64,000 nt of DNA from Polytrichum commune (GCA_950295325.1 OX485804.1:45992429-46056428), one strand, 5' to 3'. Positions 11,511 through 24,304 are shown, numbered from the stretch's first letter. Program-made: numbers and translations. Notes: a model not told the origin generated them from the letters alone.

Positions 11511-11846
11511 CACTAAATAGTCTTATTAGTGTGGGTGGAGAATAAGCGTTTGAGTGATTAGCGCAGGCCACTCTAATTTTTTAGTCAAGGTGGATCCATT
11601 GTGGGTCCAAGATCCTAGATCTTCCCCTAGTAAGTCTTTGCGAAGACTTCCGACCAACAACTTATATAAAATAAAATAGTCATCTTATTCCATAAGCAAC
11701 ACAAGATCAAATAATTACCCACAATAATTTTCTAGGAAAACAACTACTATGGCCCACAATAATTCTCTACTAGAAAATTAGTGTGGGTTGAAAATTAATC
11801 TGAGCTCTAGAAAAATTGTGGCCCACAATAATAGGATTTCTTAGTG
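11511..11846. mobile_element. CACTA-like short element (family C1), copy 1
   Basis: Starts CACTAAATAGTCTTATTAGT and ends with the inverse AATAGGATTTCTTAGTG. It contains the inner inverted words CCAAGATCCTAGATCTT and GAAGACTTCCGACCAAC. Nearly the same element occurs inverted at 22741-23063, which defines the ends. 336 bp, no coding sequence, target duplication not kept. Confidence 0.65.
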
Positions 11847-12642
11847 TACTTCTATTTCTATTTAGAATTGTGCATCGATTCAATTGAGAGTGAATTGTGA
11901 AAAAATCATTTTGTTTTATAGGTTATTTGAAACTTGGCGAGGTTAATATGGCAACATCTAACTCAACAATGCAATTGGTTCTTTGGGTTAACTATACATG
12001 TTTAGAATCTCGTAGATTTCATTGATCATTGTTGCCTACTGTACCTTGAATAAAAGACTTGTCATTGAAACTCGATGATGCTTGATTATCCCTATCTCTA
12101 AAGATAGTAGACTATTCCACTTTTGTTCCTATAATACAATTAAATATGAGGCACATTTCATGTTGGAATGTCCCCTATATAATCCCATTAGAGATAAGTT
12201 TCCATCACTATTTGAGAGTGTAGTTCTAGGGAACCTCCAATCTTTCTTTTGATCAGACCATCAAGTGGACATTAGCCTCTATCTCATGGAGGTTGCTGCA
12301 CTGCACCACTCTAAAAAATTAGTTGGTTTGAAACCATCCTGGTGTATTCTCAGTCCCATTAGCCTTTTTGACTTCCTTGACTTCTAAATTAATGTCATTT
12401 CAATTCATTGAAGACAAGCAGGTAATACTAACAAAATGACCCCCCTTACCCCCTTGAAGTCTATTTAACTTCTTTGTTGGAAATGAGAATAAAAAAAAAA
12501 AAACATTTGACACAATCATGGATGTTTTCAAAGTTTGACAATGTTGAGTGGCCACCCTGGATTTCCCGAACCTCAAAATCAACTTCAAACTTACCTCTTC
12601 CAAGTCGGCTCTTAACTTACCCTAAACCCACACAAGCAAATT

Positions 12643-13385
12643 TTATGTCATACTTCATCATTGATACTGTAGTATGTTATCAGTTTCCACACCCAAAAAA
12701 GGGTTTCTTCAGTGATGGTGCCACATGTCATGCAGTGGTTGGTTGGACCACACCAGATGTCGACATGGCATGAAAATTAATCCGATTTCCCACAAGCAAA
12801 GTGCCTAAATTGAAAAGGTGCTACGGTACATATACCCAAGTTGGGCATTAACATTCATAAGAACTACAAGTCGACTCTTACCCTAAATTGAAGGGCTGAT
12901 CACTCCGACCACTTCTGGCACCATTTGTCAGCATCTCCATCTGTAATAGTGTGAAAAGCGATGGGCCATAATTCCCAACAATTTCACGGTTAGAACCGGA
13001 CATAAAGTTTGGTGTGATTGGGGCATGAGGGGTTGATCACACCAGCCAGTTTAGAGACCATTCGTCGGCATCTCCGACTGCAATAATGTGAAAAGTGATT
13101 GGCCAACATCTATTTCTGAACATAATCCCCAACAATTTCACAGTTGGAACCGGATGGAAACTTTGTTGTGACTGGGGCGTGACCCCAACAATGCATATGT
13201 CATAATTCATCGATATTGTAGTATATTATCAGTTTCCACACAAAGACAATTATTTCCTTAGTGATGTGCCACGTGTCATGCAGTGGTTGGTTGGAACACA
13301 CCAAAAGTTGATGTGGCATAGACTAGATTCAATTTTGGGCATGCAACGAGCCCGAACCGGAAAGGTGCTACGGAACATATACCCC
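12643..13385 (+). repeat. duplicated repeat block with two inner tandem units
   Basis: Outer direct repeats: 12643-12840 and 13197-13385 share CAGTTTCCACAC, CATGCAGTGGTTGGTTGGA, GTGGCA or ATGGCA, and AAAGGTGCTACGG. Between them are two ~145-bp units (12890-13027 and 13028-13183) sharing TGATCAC, CGGCATCTCC-like, TGTGAAAAG and CAACAATTTCAC. A third unit is at 19795-19935. It could be a decayed non-autonomous LTR element or a local satellite. Confidence 0.55.
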
Positions 13386-13477
13386 TTGTACATCAACATC
13401 CATACGAGCTTTTTCCATTGGAAGTGGCTTCATAAGGAGTTATAAAGTTGAAACCCACCATTTTAATCCTAGGGTTT

Positions 13478-13481
<4 letters not shown>

Positions 13482-13513
<32 letters not shown>
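13482..13513. repeat. (TA)n microsatellite
   Basis: About 16 uninterrupted TA units. Confidence 0.9.
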
Positions 13514-13515
<2 letters not shown>

Positions 13516-13519
13516 CTTC

Positions 13520-14690
13520 ACTTTACCCGACCGCTTATATCTGAAATTGAAGTAGTCAAGACTCAACTTTGTTAGCCCTTTTTTAAAGCTCTTGACACCT
13601 TTCTTTCGAGCTCGAGGGGGTCAAAATGCCCCAAGTTTGATGCACCTTAAGTTCATGTAATTGTTGGCGTATATGCCCCCGGCCAAGGCTTTTGAAGAGA
13701 GGCCATGCATAACATACTTGGTGGACAATGAGCGGTTTTGGTTGGAAATGAAAGAAAGAAACATAACATCGTACCTTAAAAGCCTCAAAAGCCAATGATA
13801 ACGAGAATTTTTACCCACTCCCGTGAGCTTGTGTTTCAAGGCACATGAACCCAACGTTTTCTAAGCGAATTCGGTTATAAAGTTGTTATATATCAAGGTT
13901 TTAGTGTATAAATGTGCGTAAAGGAACATAATTTCGTGATGTAACATATCATCGTACTTTATTCATTGAAGTGGTTTCATATCTTCATGCTAAATTACAA
14001 TTCTTGGAAACTTGTAAAGGAATGGAATACAATGACCACACCAATTAATTGAAAATTGAGAACTAACTAGACAAAGAGATATGTGAGCTATAATGACATT
14101 AGTTCTACACTCGATATTGCATTTGGTGTCACCAATTCTATTTGGCTTGCTCAATACTAATTGTGAATCGTCCGTGTAATGTCACAACTAAATGTGCACC
14201 TAACATTATTTGTCATTTTTTGGAAGAAAAAAAAGTTTGGGCATCATAGGTTTACAATATGACGATGATTGTCACTTACTAAGTGATTTTTCATCCGTAT
14301 GTCAATCATTCGTGATGATATTTCATTATAGAATTGTTAAATGCAGAATATATCAAGCTTTGTTTCAATAATTGGCATGGATTTCATCCAAATTTCAAAT
14401 CATCCATGACATTACTTGTATACTTATTCATTAGAAGTGTTGTTTAAAAAGTTACCACAATGACATAAAATGCCTCAAGACACTAAATACAATAATCAAT
14501 GTAATGGAAACAATGTCCTATAGTATTGAAGGAGGGGGGGGGGGTCTAGGGCGAACAATACTATGATGACCATTCTAGGCCCTCTTACTCATCCTTGGAA
14601 ATGTCAACCAAAGGGATGCAACATTGCTAATGTCGAGAAGGCTCACTTTCCCTTTGCCGGAACGGCTGGCTTTAAGCACATGAAAGCCTG
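13520..14690. other. no gene recognised
   Basis: AT-rich intergenic DNA. Short ORFs overlap on one strand at 13583-13854 without a known motif. Fragments resembling the CACTA-palindrome family appear near 14110 and 14260. A run of 11 G lies at 14534-14544. Confidence 0.4.
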
Positions 14691-14699
14691 CTCTAAGGA

Positions 14700-15105
14700 G
14701 CAAAAGTGCCATAATTACTTGTACACACCTAAAAACTGTAGAAACACATAATAAGGTATGTGGCTCCATTGTCACGGGCACTTCCAACTCCACATATAAT
14801 ATGGACCAATGCATCGAATAAGGAATTGTCTCATATGGTTAGCAATTGTAATAATCGTGCATGGTCAATTTCCAAGTTTCAAAATCAGAGTCCACATGCA
14901 AACATTACATAGGTCAAAGCGAAGATTCTTCTTTTTCTTTTTTTAAGTGATCCTATAGACCCACCCAATTATGTCAATTGTTTATGGTTTATATATTCTA
15001 AACACATACAATTCCAAACTCATCGTGGTGCGTGTCCTTTTTGTATCCGTTTTGAAGTATAAACTTGCCATGCACCACTCAAATATAGGTGGTCGATTGA
15101 GAGAG
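14700..15105 (-). repeat. composite repeat ending in a family A copy
   Basis: Shares with 31175-31480, in the same order, TAAGGTATGTG, GGGCAC(T/C)TCCAAC and TTGTCTCAT/CGTCTCAT, then the inverse family A core. Here the family A part runs from about 14830 to 15105 with AAGTGATCCTATAGACC and CAAATATAGG. Confidence 0.5.
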
Positions 15106-15229
15106 GTGGCCACATAAGGACCAAGTACCTTACTAAGTAAAATATGTGGGCGGTTGTGGGACTTATGTGGTCACTCCTCCTAATTGGGCACTAGACATAT
15201 GGAAGAGCTTGTCATTTACACTGGCCACT

Positions 15230-16240
15230 GCATTTGAGACATGTATCCCAATGAAATAGATCACACTCTTTAGTTATTGACACCAGTCAAGGTCCACAAT
15301 TGGCATGGCCTCACTTTGGATTCCCGCTATGCACCACTCCCCCCAACCAATGCATATAGCGCACACCATCCCCTTTTGGCACTCCAAGACACTTACATAA
15401 CACCCCCTCATGACACCCCCTCATGACACCCATCTAGCACCTCACACCTGACATACATAAGGCATTCACCCACCAACTTACAAGCACAATTCTATCTCAA
15501 TACCCACATGTAGCAAAGTGGCTCAACAATCCACTAGTCCACACCTCCATTTCCAACTACTTTTGGTCAGCACCCCAATGCACATGTGCACAAATCACAC
15601 AAACTCCTAAACTCGTGACATGTCTAATACATGGGAAATCAAAGAATACACACCATATGGCCCACCAAATTCCTCTCCCCCCCCTTTTGCCGTGCCTTTT
15701 GCAACCTTTGCCCACTATAAGAGACCGACACATGTCTCCACCTCCTCTCCACATGCACCAACCCCACCCTCAACAATATATGAACGATTAGACACAACAA
15801 AGTGGTATGGCAAATACATAAGCTACTCCCACTCCACAACTTGAGACGCAATATTAATGACGTAAGCACCCATCTCAGAGCCCCCCCCCCCCCCACACAC
15901 ACACACACACACATGGCTATACCCTTGCATTTGCACCACAAGGCCATGCCAATGTCTCACTAGACTCGTACCTAACATCATGATCATCACCACCACCTCC
16001 CAAGATAAAACCACACACTATACCACCCAAAATTTGAGCCAAAGATTCATTGAAGTTACCTTTCTGCCAAGATCACGACCCCATCATTGTAATCCAAAAG
16101 GGGGGGGGGGGGGGGAGACTCAAATACCAAACACTAGTGTACACTTTAGAAGACAACAAATGACACATCACACTCATTATCCTCACAACATGCATCCGAG
16201 GAGGCATACACACAAAACAATATCACCAAGCCTATTTGAA
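15230..16240. repeat. A/C-rich, G-poor stretch with C and CA runs
   Basis: The + strand is strikingly rich in A and C for about 1 kb. It includes a small direct repeat (CACCCCCTCATGA twice at ~15401-15426), 14 C at 15881-15894 followed by (AC)n to ~15913, and 16 G at 16100-16115. The overlapping ORFs on both strands follow from this composition. No coding homology is recognised. Confidence 0.6.
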
Positions 16241-18159
16241 TAATGCTACATCCCCTAATGCTCATCCATGCATCCATGAATTAAATTAACTTAATGGCCA
16301 TCAAATATCTCACCCTACTCATGATGAATTTCCAAAATGTTAGTTCAAATTGATTTCATTTCTTATATTTAGTAGGTCTTGATATGCAATGATCAAATTG
16401 CAACCCCACATTGCTGCTCAATTTAAGAACACGTGGTCCGTTTAACTTTTGACATGGGTCCTGTTCACCAACTACTTAAAGTCGAGGTTCCAAGGATTTT
16501 GCATTCCCACTCCATACATGACCTTATTGAATTTCACCGAACTTTTGAAGATTAGTATGTGAAGAAAACACTTGGACGTCTTGCATTCCATTTGACGTTG
16601 CCTTCTCCTTTGCCTCATCATGAAGAGGACATTGCATCACTAGGTCAATTTTCGCCACCACTAGCCCCATCTCATGTGACATGGTACCTCCCCTAGGAAG
16701 TGTCACATCTACTAGAAAATTGTTGCCAAGAAGTTGTTAATGTAATAGGGCATAATAGTCTCCATCTATCCCTATACGTTTAACAACATGTTCAAATATA
16801 GAGGAATACAATATGTTGTTAAACCTAGCACCACCGTTCAATGGGCAGAGGGTTGTTTATTGCTAAGGACACTACAATTCCACCCAGTGGATATGAGGTT
16901 TTATTTCCTTATTGTCCCATTGCATTCTTTCATATATTGGCATGTATAATTTAGTTATCTTTAGAATAAAAACATGGGGGCCTATAAGTTTATCTATTCG
17001 AAGTTTACACAAAACAAGGCGACCCCAAGCAACTTCCTATGGAGATCATGAATATTTGGGTACATGGGAGGTTATAATCATTTGTCAAGAATGGAAGCAT
17101 AATTCCAAATGTTAGGTGGGAGGCAAACCATGATGATTACCTTGGGTTACATAGTTGTCTCACTAGAGCGCAAAAATTCTACCAGTGGTAATTGAGCTTG
17201 CATAAATTGCAACATGCCATACATGGATTGCATGGTGATTCAAGATTGAGATAAGTAATTTGGAAGAACATTGCTAGAAGGAACTCAAGAGAAAGACCAA
17301 TCTTTTAGAAAGTCATTTCAATTTGATTGGGAATAATCAAAGAGAATGAAATCAACGAAGAGTTACTAACCTTAATAGGATGAAAATCCTTTGGATGGTC
17401 ACATTCATAAAGTCTATTGATGAAGCCAAAAGAGCTTAAAAACACTATGAGAGGCATATCATTAGGTAATAGGAGTCTTCAAGTAGGACATAATCACGCA
17501 TGATTGAAAAAAGCACAAATGAACTTTAACATGAATAATAACAAGTAATTGACAAGTTCAAATGGAGACTAAGAGGGAAGAAGATGAGATTGTTATAGTA
17601 TTCCTTCAACCAATGTACCATTAATCCTTATAGACACTCGAACAACCTTGAGATTTAGTAACATGGGTTTTTTTTGGTTTTAATTTATAGCAAAAAAACC
17701 TAACTACACATAATACTTGATTGATATATAGCATGCTTGGAGTTAAGAAAATACACGTGTTATGATGAGTTTTACATACAATGTGCTCAAAATACAAACA
17801 CAAATCTCAGTTTTATAATCTAACACAATTGAAAAGGCACATGTGATCACTCAAAGGAAACGATGATCTTCACTTTTACCTCTTATTATGTTTGCATCAC
17901 AACTATGATTATGGAACTTGGAATGACAACCTTCGTGACCCACAATTACTAACCATTATGAAACAAGATATGATATAATCCAACGATCAAAATTGCACGT
18001 GGAGTTGGAAGTGCTCAACATAACATTCTTTAGCTACCTAGGTCTACTCAGTGGGGCGAAAACCGGGGGGGGGGGGTACCGCACCTACTCCCGAATATTT
18101 GACTATTGAAACAAAATGAGAATGGTTTTGATGGGTGTCACTGCCCATTATTACCATTG
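16241..18159. other. no gene recognised
   Basis: Intergenic. A weak long ORF (16912-17115, 67 codons) and others match nothing known. A run of 12 G lies at 18065-18076. Confidence 0.4.
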
Positions 18160-18560
18160 CAACATATACACCATTTTATTAGGATATAGTAGCCAATACA
18201 CGGACCCTCCATCCATAGTCTAGCTAGAGCATTACACTCCCAATATACGCTATCAAGGTTGGAGTTGTTAACACCATGCCCACACTGGAACCAACGACTA
18301 ATCTGCACTAGCAAGAGAGTTTCCATCTTGATAGGAGATCTTGTCTTGTATGCATTGGCGAAATTACAATACGTTACATCCAGTGAGGTTACTATGAGTA
18401 GGACAACAAAATTGTACTAGTGGCAGTAGATTTTGGAAAGAGGTGCAATCTCCCTATCAAGAGGGATTCCTCCTACTGCCTAGGACCAATGATTGGCCCA
18501 AGTGTGGGCATGGTATAATTGCAACCAAACTTATTACTGGGAGGTACCAAGAGCTTACTA
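18160..18560 (-). repeat. dispersed repeat family D, reverse copy
   Basis: In inverse form it shares CCATCTTGATAGGAG, TCTTGTCTTGTATGCA, GAGTAGGACAA and ATCAAGAGGGATTCCTCCT with the copies at 27735-27970 and 56610-56810. The inner words pair as an inverted repeat. Ends are approximate. Confidence 0.5.
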
Positions 18561-18649
18561 ATCTTGGGTAACATGAGAGGTTTCATGAAGATATTGTGAC
18601 CCAGGGAGGGCTGCCTCGTTTAGCAAGCAAACAATAGATCCCCTGAATA

Positions 18650-19410
18650 ATGTTATGACAAAGGAGCCACACATTGTAGAAAAAAACAAATAACGCTCGG
18701 GGGGTTCACTGGCGAAAATTGTAGAACAACGTGCAATAAAAAATAGGGTCCAATATATTCATTGTAGATAAATTTTATAAAAAATGTACATGTAAAATAG
18801 GGGATTTTAAAATAATGAAACATGTTTATATGTAAAATACCATCACATATAATATTTTCAGGCTTTTTACATGTAAAATACCATCACCTTATAATCTTTT
18901 CTGCAAGGTAAATAACCCCCCCAATAAATAGGTCCCGAACGCACGTGTATGCAAAATATAAGAGGGAGTGAACCCCCCAAGAAATAACGATGAGAATAAG
19001 TTGATTCGGCCATAATGAGTAGCTTGAAATATGTGCAAAACTTCTTTAGAGATGGAGTAGAGGAAACGATGAGAAATGCAAGTTGTTTCATAATCTTATT
19101 CCTTGTAAACATATACTTATGTTTTTTCAAAGAGGCAAGTAAGTCAAACCCCTCATTCGTATAGTAGAGTCATCAAAATACCCTACTCTGCATACAAATG
19201 CACACAAAACGGTTAACACAATGACACCCAAAAGCGATCCCATGTGGTGTGAAACAGGACCCTATCCAGTCAATCACTGCATCCTTTTCAGGCCACCACT
19301 TTTACAATTAACCATTTTGGGTCCACATAAAAACCATTCCACTCTTAGTTTAGTGCACCAGCAGTGATATTTCACCATGTTCCGTATTTCTACCTTATCT
19401 TAGGTTAGTT
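18650..19410 (-). repeat. dispersed repeat family B, copy 2, split by a MITE
   Basis: Inverse of 9840-10250. Landmarks are GCAAGTTGTTTCATAAT, ACACAAAACGGTTAACA, AAAAGCGATCCCATGTGG, CTGCATCCTTTTCAGGCC and ACCATTTTGGGTCCACA. It is interrupted at 18696-18981 by an hAT-type MITE; the copy at 9.8-10.3 kb shows the unoccupied site. Confidence 0.6.
18696..18981. mobile_element. hAT-type MITE, copy 1 (286 bp)
   Basis: Ends CTCGGGGGGTTCACT and, inverted, CTTGGGGGGTTCACT. Exact 8-bp target duplication AAATAACG at 18688-18695 and 18982-18989, the length typical of hAT. It is nearly identical to 61657-61901 except for an extra ~41-bp internal duplication around ATGTAAAATACCATCAC. No transposase. Confidence 0.85.
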
Positions 19411-19794
19411 ATCGTGGTCTATCCATGGCCTCCAATGAGTTGGCCCCCTCCGAGGGTTGACACGAATGTTTCGAAGAGTATCAAAATGCTTTGGGACTCA
19501 CTCATACACATGCGCGGTGACATCTAGGAAGCGGAGGCAATATATTAGTGTGTCCTCGGGCACCGTTCCGCCAAATCACCCATTGAAACTTATGCAATAT
19601 TATAAGCTTACAACATGGTGGGGTGGGGCTTACCGATTAGGCCTGGATAAGAACAGGGATGCGTTAGTAATTTGAAGATAGAGTCCCCGGCCCCATGACC
19701 GCTTTGGAAATTTTAAACTATGAATCTCACCTACCTTGTGGCATGCATGTGATTGAACAATCAATCGGGACCAATACCAACACGAAGAAGGCTC

Positions 19795-19935
19795 ATGCTC
19801 CGATCACACCGGCCGTTTTTGGCACCATCCGTCGGCATCTCTGGTCATAATGGTGTGAAAAGTAGAACATTTATTACTCAACATAATCTCCAGCAATTTT
19901 ACCGTTAGAACCGGACATAAAGTTTGGTGTGAAAC
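19795..19935 (+). repeat. single unit of the 12.9-kb tandem repeat
   Basis: Matches the inner units at 12890-13183: GATCACACCGGCCG, GGCACCATCCGTCGGCATCT, GTGTGAAAAGTAG, then AGAACCGGACATAAAGTTT. It shows this unit is dispersed and not only local. Confidence 0.6.
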
Positions 19936-20384
19936 TTTATGTGTATAGTATAGTATAGGCGACCATAACCGATCACTTTAGAGATTTTGTGCCCGATCTA
20001 CGGAAGCACGAGGCGGTGCAAATTGTCCCCACATAAGCAGATAGATAGAAATCAGGAGGGTTGTAAAAATTTTGGTGATTTCATTCCTTCAATTGAAATT
20101 ACTGTGAAAATCTGAAGTCAAAAGTTGGCCCGAACATGTTAACCAATATCTAGAGTCAACCATAACCGTTCATTATGTGAGGAGCTTTGGTGCTCACTGC
20201 TATTTGGTGCTGGCATGATCGAAGTTTCTAATGGGGTGTTCATTGAAAATGGGTGGTTTGACTCTAGCCACCTAGGTTTAGTAGTTTGGGTGACAGTTGG
20301 TTGCGATGAACGGGGAGAACCGGCCCCTGGTTACATAAGAATTGGTTGAGTTTGAGAAATACACCCTGACATCCATAGTATCAC

Positions 20385-20735
20385 CTTTCTTAATTTCACA
20401 CCCTCTCTTATATCCCAAAACCCTAGGGAACGGATGTTCTCAGTAGAGATTTCCCTCCTTCTTGTCACATTTCCCTCCCATATATCATTGATTCGGACAT
20501 TAAAGTAATCCACCAAAGAGTCCAAACCACACACTTGCATGCATCACGATGCCACCATTGTCATTATTGTCATTATTGTATTATCGACTCTATGCTATTC
20601 CATAGTGTCACATGCTTACACTAATTCTCTTTTACATACATCCATGTTAACACTACAAACCTCCTTAATATCACGTGCACTTCGGTTGCCACATGCATGA
20701 TGTTAGGGAGGTTAGAATGTAAACAGTTGAAGTTC
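20385..20735 (+). repeat. dispersed repeat family E, copy 1
   Basis: Collinear with 28525-28850: CCAAAACCCTAGGGAA, TTGTCACATTTCCCTCCCAT, a TAATCCACCAAAGAGTC block, GCATGCATCACGATG, AATATCACGTGCACTT and GAGGTTAGA. The opening CCTAGGGAACGGATGTTCT is also found in every unit of the tandem array at 26.3-27.6 kb. Confidence 0.65.
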
Positions 20736-20743
20736 AAGACTAA

Positions 20744-21256
20744 GGGGCAGTTTGCACTATGGACCAAGAGCCATGACCAAGAAAATTAAATCATTTTCAT
20801 GGTCACAACTCTTGGCCAAGAGCCGTGACCATGAAAAATAAAAAATGGATTTTTGAGTGGCTTGGTCACTCTTGTAGTGTAAAGTGGATTTGGACCGGGA
20901 CAACTTTGGGCTGATTTTTTAAATTTCTATCCCAACGATCTACAATAACGTCAAAAAAATTCGGGAAAAAAAATATTAAAAAAATAAATTCGGCCAATGG
21001 CTGATTTTCAGCCTCACGGCTCCCTTGATTTCCGTTGAGTCGAGCATTTTGCCTCACCTCAACGGAAAACCCGTTGGACCATGGCACATTATCCAAGTGG
21101 CAGATTTTAGTAGTTTTTGGGGACCTCAAAGTTAGTGGTCATTCTCCTTTTTTCAAGGTAGTGTAAAGCCAAATGGGACCAAGAGCACTTTACTCTCCAA
21201 TCACAGATTTTAGAATTTCATGGTCATGGCTCTTGGTCCATAGTGTAAACCGCCCC
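20744..21256. mobile_element. PIF/Harbinger (Tourist)-type MITE, 513 bp
   Basis: Ends GGGGCAGTTTGCACTATGG and, inverted, GGGGCGGTTTACACTATGG, continuing as GACCAAGAGCCATGACCA on both sides (about 37 bp). TAA target duplication at 20741-20743 and 21257-21259 is typical of the superfamily. Inside, CAACGG words and a long GATTTT stretch are non-coding. Confidence 0.85.
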
Positions 21257-21261
21257 TAACC

Positions 21262-21490
21262 GGTCGGTTTAGAGGAATCTATATTGAATTAGCTTCAAAT
21301 TCATGAAGAATAACAGAACGGTCACAAACATGTAACTGGTTGGGCTTGGAAACACTAGGATATCAACCAAGTTGGGGCATAATTGGTTGAGGTCCTAGGG
21401 TTTCCAAGTCCAACCAGTTACCTATTGACATCTGTCGGTTTTCTCTACTAGTTTGGAGTACATTCCATAGATTCCTCTGAAATGATGGGT
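21262..21490. repeat. fold-back repeat next to the Tourist element
   Basis: Left arm AGAGGAATCTAT...GTAACTGGTTGGGCTTGG and right arm CCAAGTCCAACCAGTTAC...ATAGATTCCTCT are inverted (~90 bp each). A third half-copy lies at about 22250-22350 (TTTAGAGGAATCTATAGAA, CCGATTGGACTTGGAAA). Confidence 0.6.
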
Positions 21491-22740
21491 AATTTGCCTT
21501 TGAAGTCTTGGAACTTCAACCGGTTATTTCTCAAACACCGGTTATCTCATTGGTAACAATGTCGGTTTTCCCTATCCATTGCTTATCCCCAGACACTTGT
21601 GGGTTGAGAACTGAGACACTATTTTAAGCTGGTTGGTAGGTAGAAAGGTGCCTTGGTGTGGCCCGTCATCGCCCGTCACATTGGCATCTCCTGCAACGCA
21701 GTCAATATTCCAGGAAGGTTGTATGCTGCCGACCTGTCCTTGCTTCGCTGGCTCTGGTTCTGCCACGTGTACAATATCTATATATAGAGTTGTTTGTTTT
21801 GTTATCAAAGCCGGCCCATAACATTCTAATAATAATAAGCTACAACAACTGTAGTCTTATTGGAGCTTGCTGGGGTATGACTGCAGCTTTTTGTGTTATT
21901 TTGGGTTTTGGGTGTATTAGGGTTGGTTCACGCTAGAGTCCAAGACCAAAGAAATTCCAAGTTCGAGCAAATCCATTTGGTCGAGAGTTAAAAAATTGGA
22001 CCCAAGACATTTACAATAGGATCCGAGTGTAAAGTATGAAGCGGCGTTGTTTTGGCAGCATTTTTTCCTATTGAATTGTTGCCGGTCCCTTTCTCAAGAA
22101 AACACTCTACCTAAAATTTGACACACCGAATTTTGAGCTTGGGTCCAATTTTAAGACCAGTGGATGGGGAGAACTGACTGCTAGTTATAGATGAACGAGT
22201 TAAGTTTGAGGAATAACTAGTTGAAGTTAAAGACTTTAGGAAATTTACTTATCGTTTTAGAGGAATCTATAGAATATAACCCAATTTAATGAAGAAAAAA
22301 CCGAAAGATGTCAACATGTAACCGATTGGACTTGGAAAGACTAGGATATTGGCCGATTATGCCCACAAATCTCTCCATGCATTGTTTCGGACCAAAACTA
22401 AGGTACTTGCATGGTTGTTTTGGACCTCAAGTTTCTTACACCCAGGCCCAAATGTGAACCCACTTTTAAATGTACAATAACAATAGATGATACCTCCTAC
22501 AACCACACAACATATTTACATAGAAGCATAGCACTCATTTTATCCAAGTATAAACAATGAGAATTGTTCTAACCATATATGGATTTGGTATCAGAAATAG
22601 TGTCGAAGCTCGGAATGTGTTGGTTTAAAATGAGATGTACAATAAACAATTATAGAGTTGTGTAATTCCAAATTGTAAGTGACATTAAATATCATATTTA
22701 TATTAGTGTAGTAAGGTGAAATAGGACGCCCTTTGTGGTA

Positions 22741-23063
22741 CACTAAACAATCCTACTATTGTCGGCCATAACAACTTTCTAGAGCCCCCGCTAATTCTCA
22801 TAATGAGACTTAATGTGGGTCACCTTGTTAATCAACCCCCTTTCAACCCCACACTAAAAAAAAAATCCTAGAAAATTAATGTGGGTGATTATTATACTTT
22901 CCTCTTGTAACTAATATTCAAATATTAGTTAGTGTTGGTCGAAAGTCTTCATGAAGACTAAGGAAAAAACCTAGGATCTTGGACCTATGCTATTTCCAGC
23001 ATGACTAGAGAATTAGTGTGGCCCATGCTAATTTTCCACCCATACTAATAGGACAATTTAGTG
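22741..23063. mobile_element. CACTA-like short element (family C1), copy 2
   Basis: Starts CACTAAACAATCCTACTATT and ends AATAGGACAATTTAGTG. It is the inverted counterpart of 11511-11846 (shared AGTCTTCATGAAGACT-type core, CCTAGGATCTTGGACC and GTGTGGCCCA). 323 bp, no ORF. Confidence 0.65.
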
Positions 23064-23591
23064 GAGTTTTGATGGATGAGAGTTGATATGCAATAATACC
23101 CTTTGACCTCCGGCCCACATGGCTCCTTGGTCAAACCATGGGTTGCATCGGTCTACGCTCCCGTCACGCTTTATGCTCTCCATCAGGGCTGTTTTTTCAC
23201 AAAGTTTTTAGCCGTCCACGTCCCAAAACCTCGAATTGAAAGGCAAAAAAAATTGCAACCCGTCCCAAAACCGGCAATTTCAAAACCAACCCGTCCATGG
23301 AAAGGTTGAAGAAAAAACAACCCGTCCCAAAACCGGTAATTTCTAAACCAACCCGTCCATGAAAAGGTTAAAGGGAAAAACAAATCGATCAAGATAACCT
23401 GAAAGATGTCGGCATGTGATTGGTGCACTTGCCACTTGGAAACAATAGTATCTTACTATCTTCGTTCATTTCTGCTTTTTCTATTATAATTACCAATTTG
23501 CCCGCCTGCCACTGCCCCATCTTGTCTGTTTGTCCACAGACTAGTTCAGAGAAACTGAACTAGGCTCAGTCACTCAGACGCAGTCACTCAA

Positions 23592-23820
23592 ACTCAACCG
23601 GTTCATTTGAAACTAACTCAAATTCAAGAAGTTGGAGAGTGCCGCTGGAACAATCTCCTCCTGCAATCTTGAACTTCAACAGGTGTTTTCTCAAACTCAA
23701 CCGGTTCATTTGAAACTAACTCGAATTCAAGAAGTTGAAGAGTGCCGCTGGAACAATCTTCTCCTACAATCTTGAACTTCAACAAGTGTTTTCTCAAACT
23801 CAACCGGTTCATTTGACGAC
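23592..23820 (+). repeat. 103-bp tandem repeat, two copies plus a part
   Basis: ACTCAACCGGTTCATTTGA recurs at 23592, 23695 and 23798. The first two units differ at a few positions only, so the duplication is recent. It lies inside the hAT-type element. Confidence 0.85.
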
Positions 23821-24026
23821 TGCAATCAAGTTATCTCCCACCGGTCTCTCAGTTTCTTTAGCTTTCAGTTGCATATGTTCGATTCATTAGCATCCTAAAT
23901 CTTGAGAGTCTTATTCCTCTCTTTTGTTGTGGGTTGAGTGCAGATTCGAGGGCTGTGCACTGAAGGCTTCAATCAAGCACTTCAAGATTGATAGTTTGAT
24001 TGGGTATTAGTGGTTTGATTGCATTA

Positions 24027-24304
24027 GGGCATCGCCAGTGGATCTAGAAATTTGGAGGGAGTGTGGGAGGATCTTTCCATTTTTAAGCAAGATTTGGTGC
24101 ACTCCCTCTAAATTTTGAAAATGTGGTGTTTTCAATGAGGGATTTCACCTACGTCAAATTTTTACAATTCTTTTTTCTTGATAAATATCTCACATTTATT
24201 TAGGTGTGCTTCTAATGATGGTAATTTCAGTTTCTAATTTTAGGTCTGTCAAAAGATAGGTTTTGGTTTGCAGTGAGCTTTACCTAGATCCACTGGCGAT
24301 GCCC
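24027..24304. mobile_element. Tourist-type MITE nested in the hAT element (278 bp)
   Basis: Perfect inverted ends GGGCATCGCCAGTGGATCTA at 24027 and from 24304 on the other strand. TTA target duplication at 24024-24026 and 24305-24307. Perfect ends suggest a younger age than its host element. Confidence 0.85.

Noticed and set aside
11511-11846. Firm assignment to the CACTA superfamily
   Set aside because: The ends start CACTA, but the 3-bp target duplications expected for the superfamily are not visible in any copy, so only 'CACTA-like' is used.
15557-16243. Several overlapping ORFs of 63-102 codons
   Set aside because: They occur on both strands of an A/C-rich, G-poor block with C and CA runs; low-complexity peptides only.
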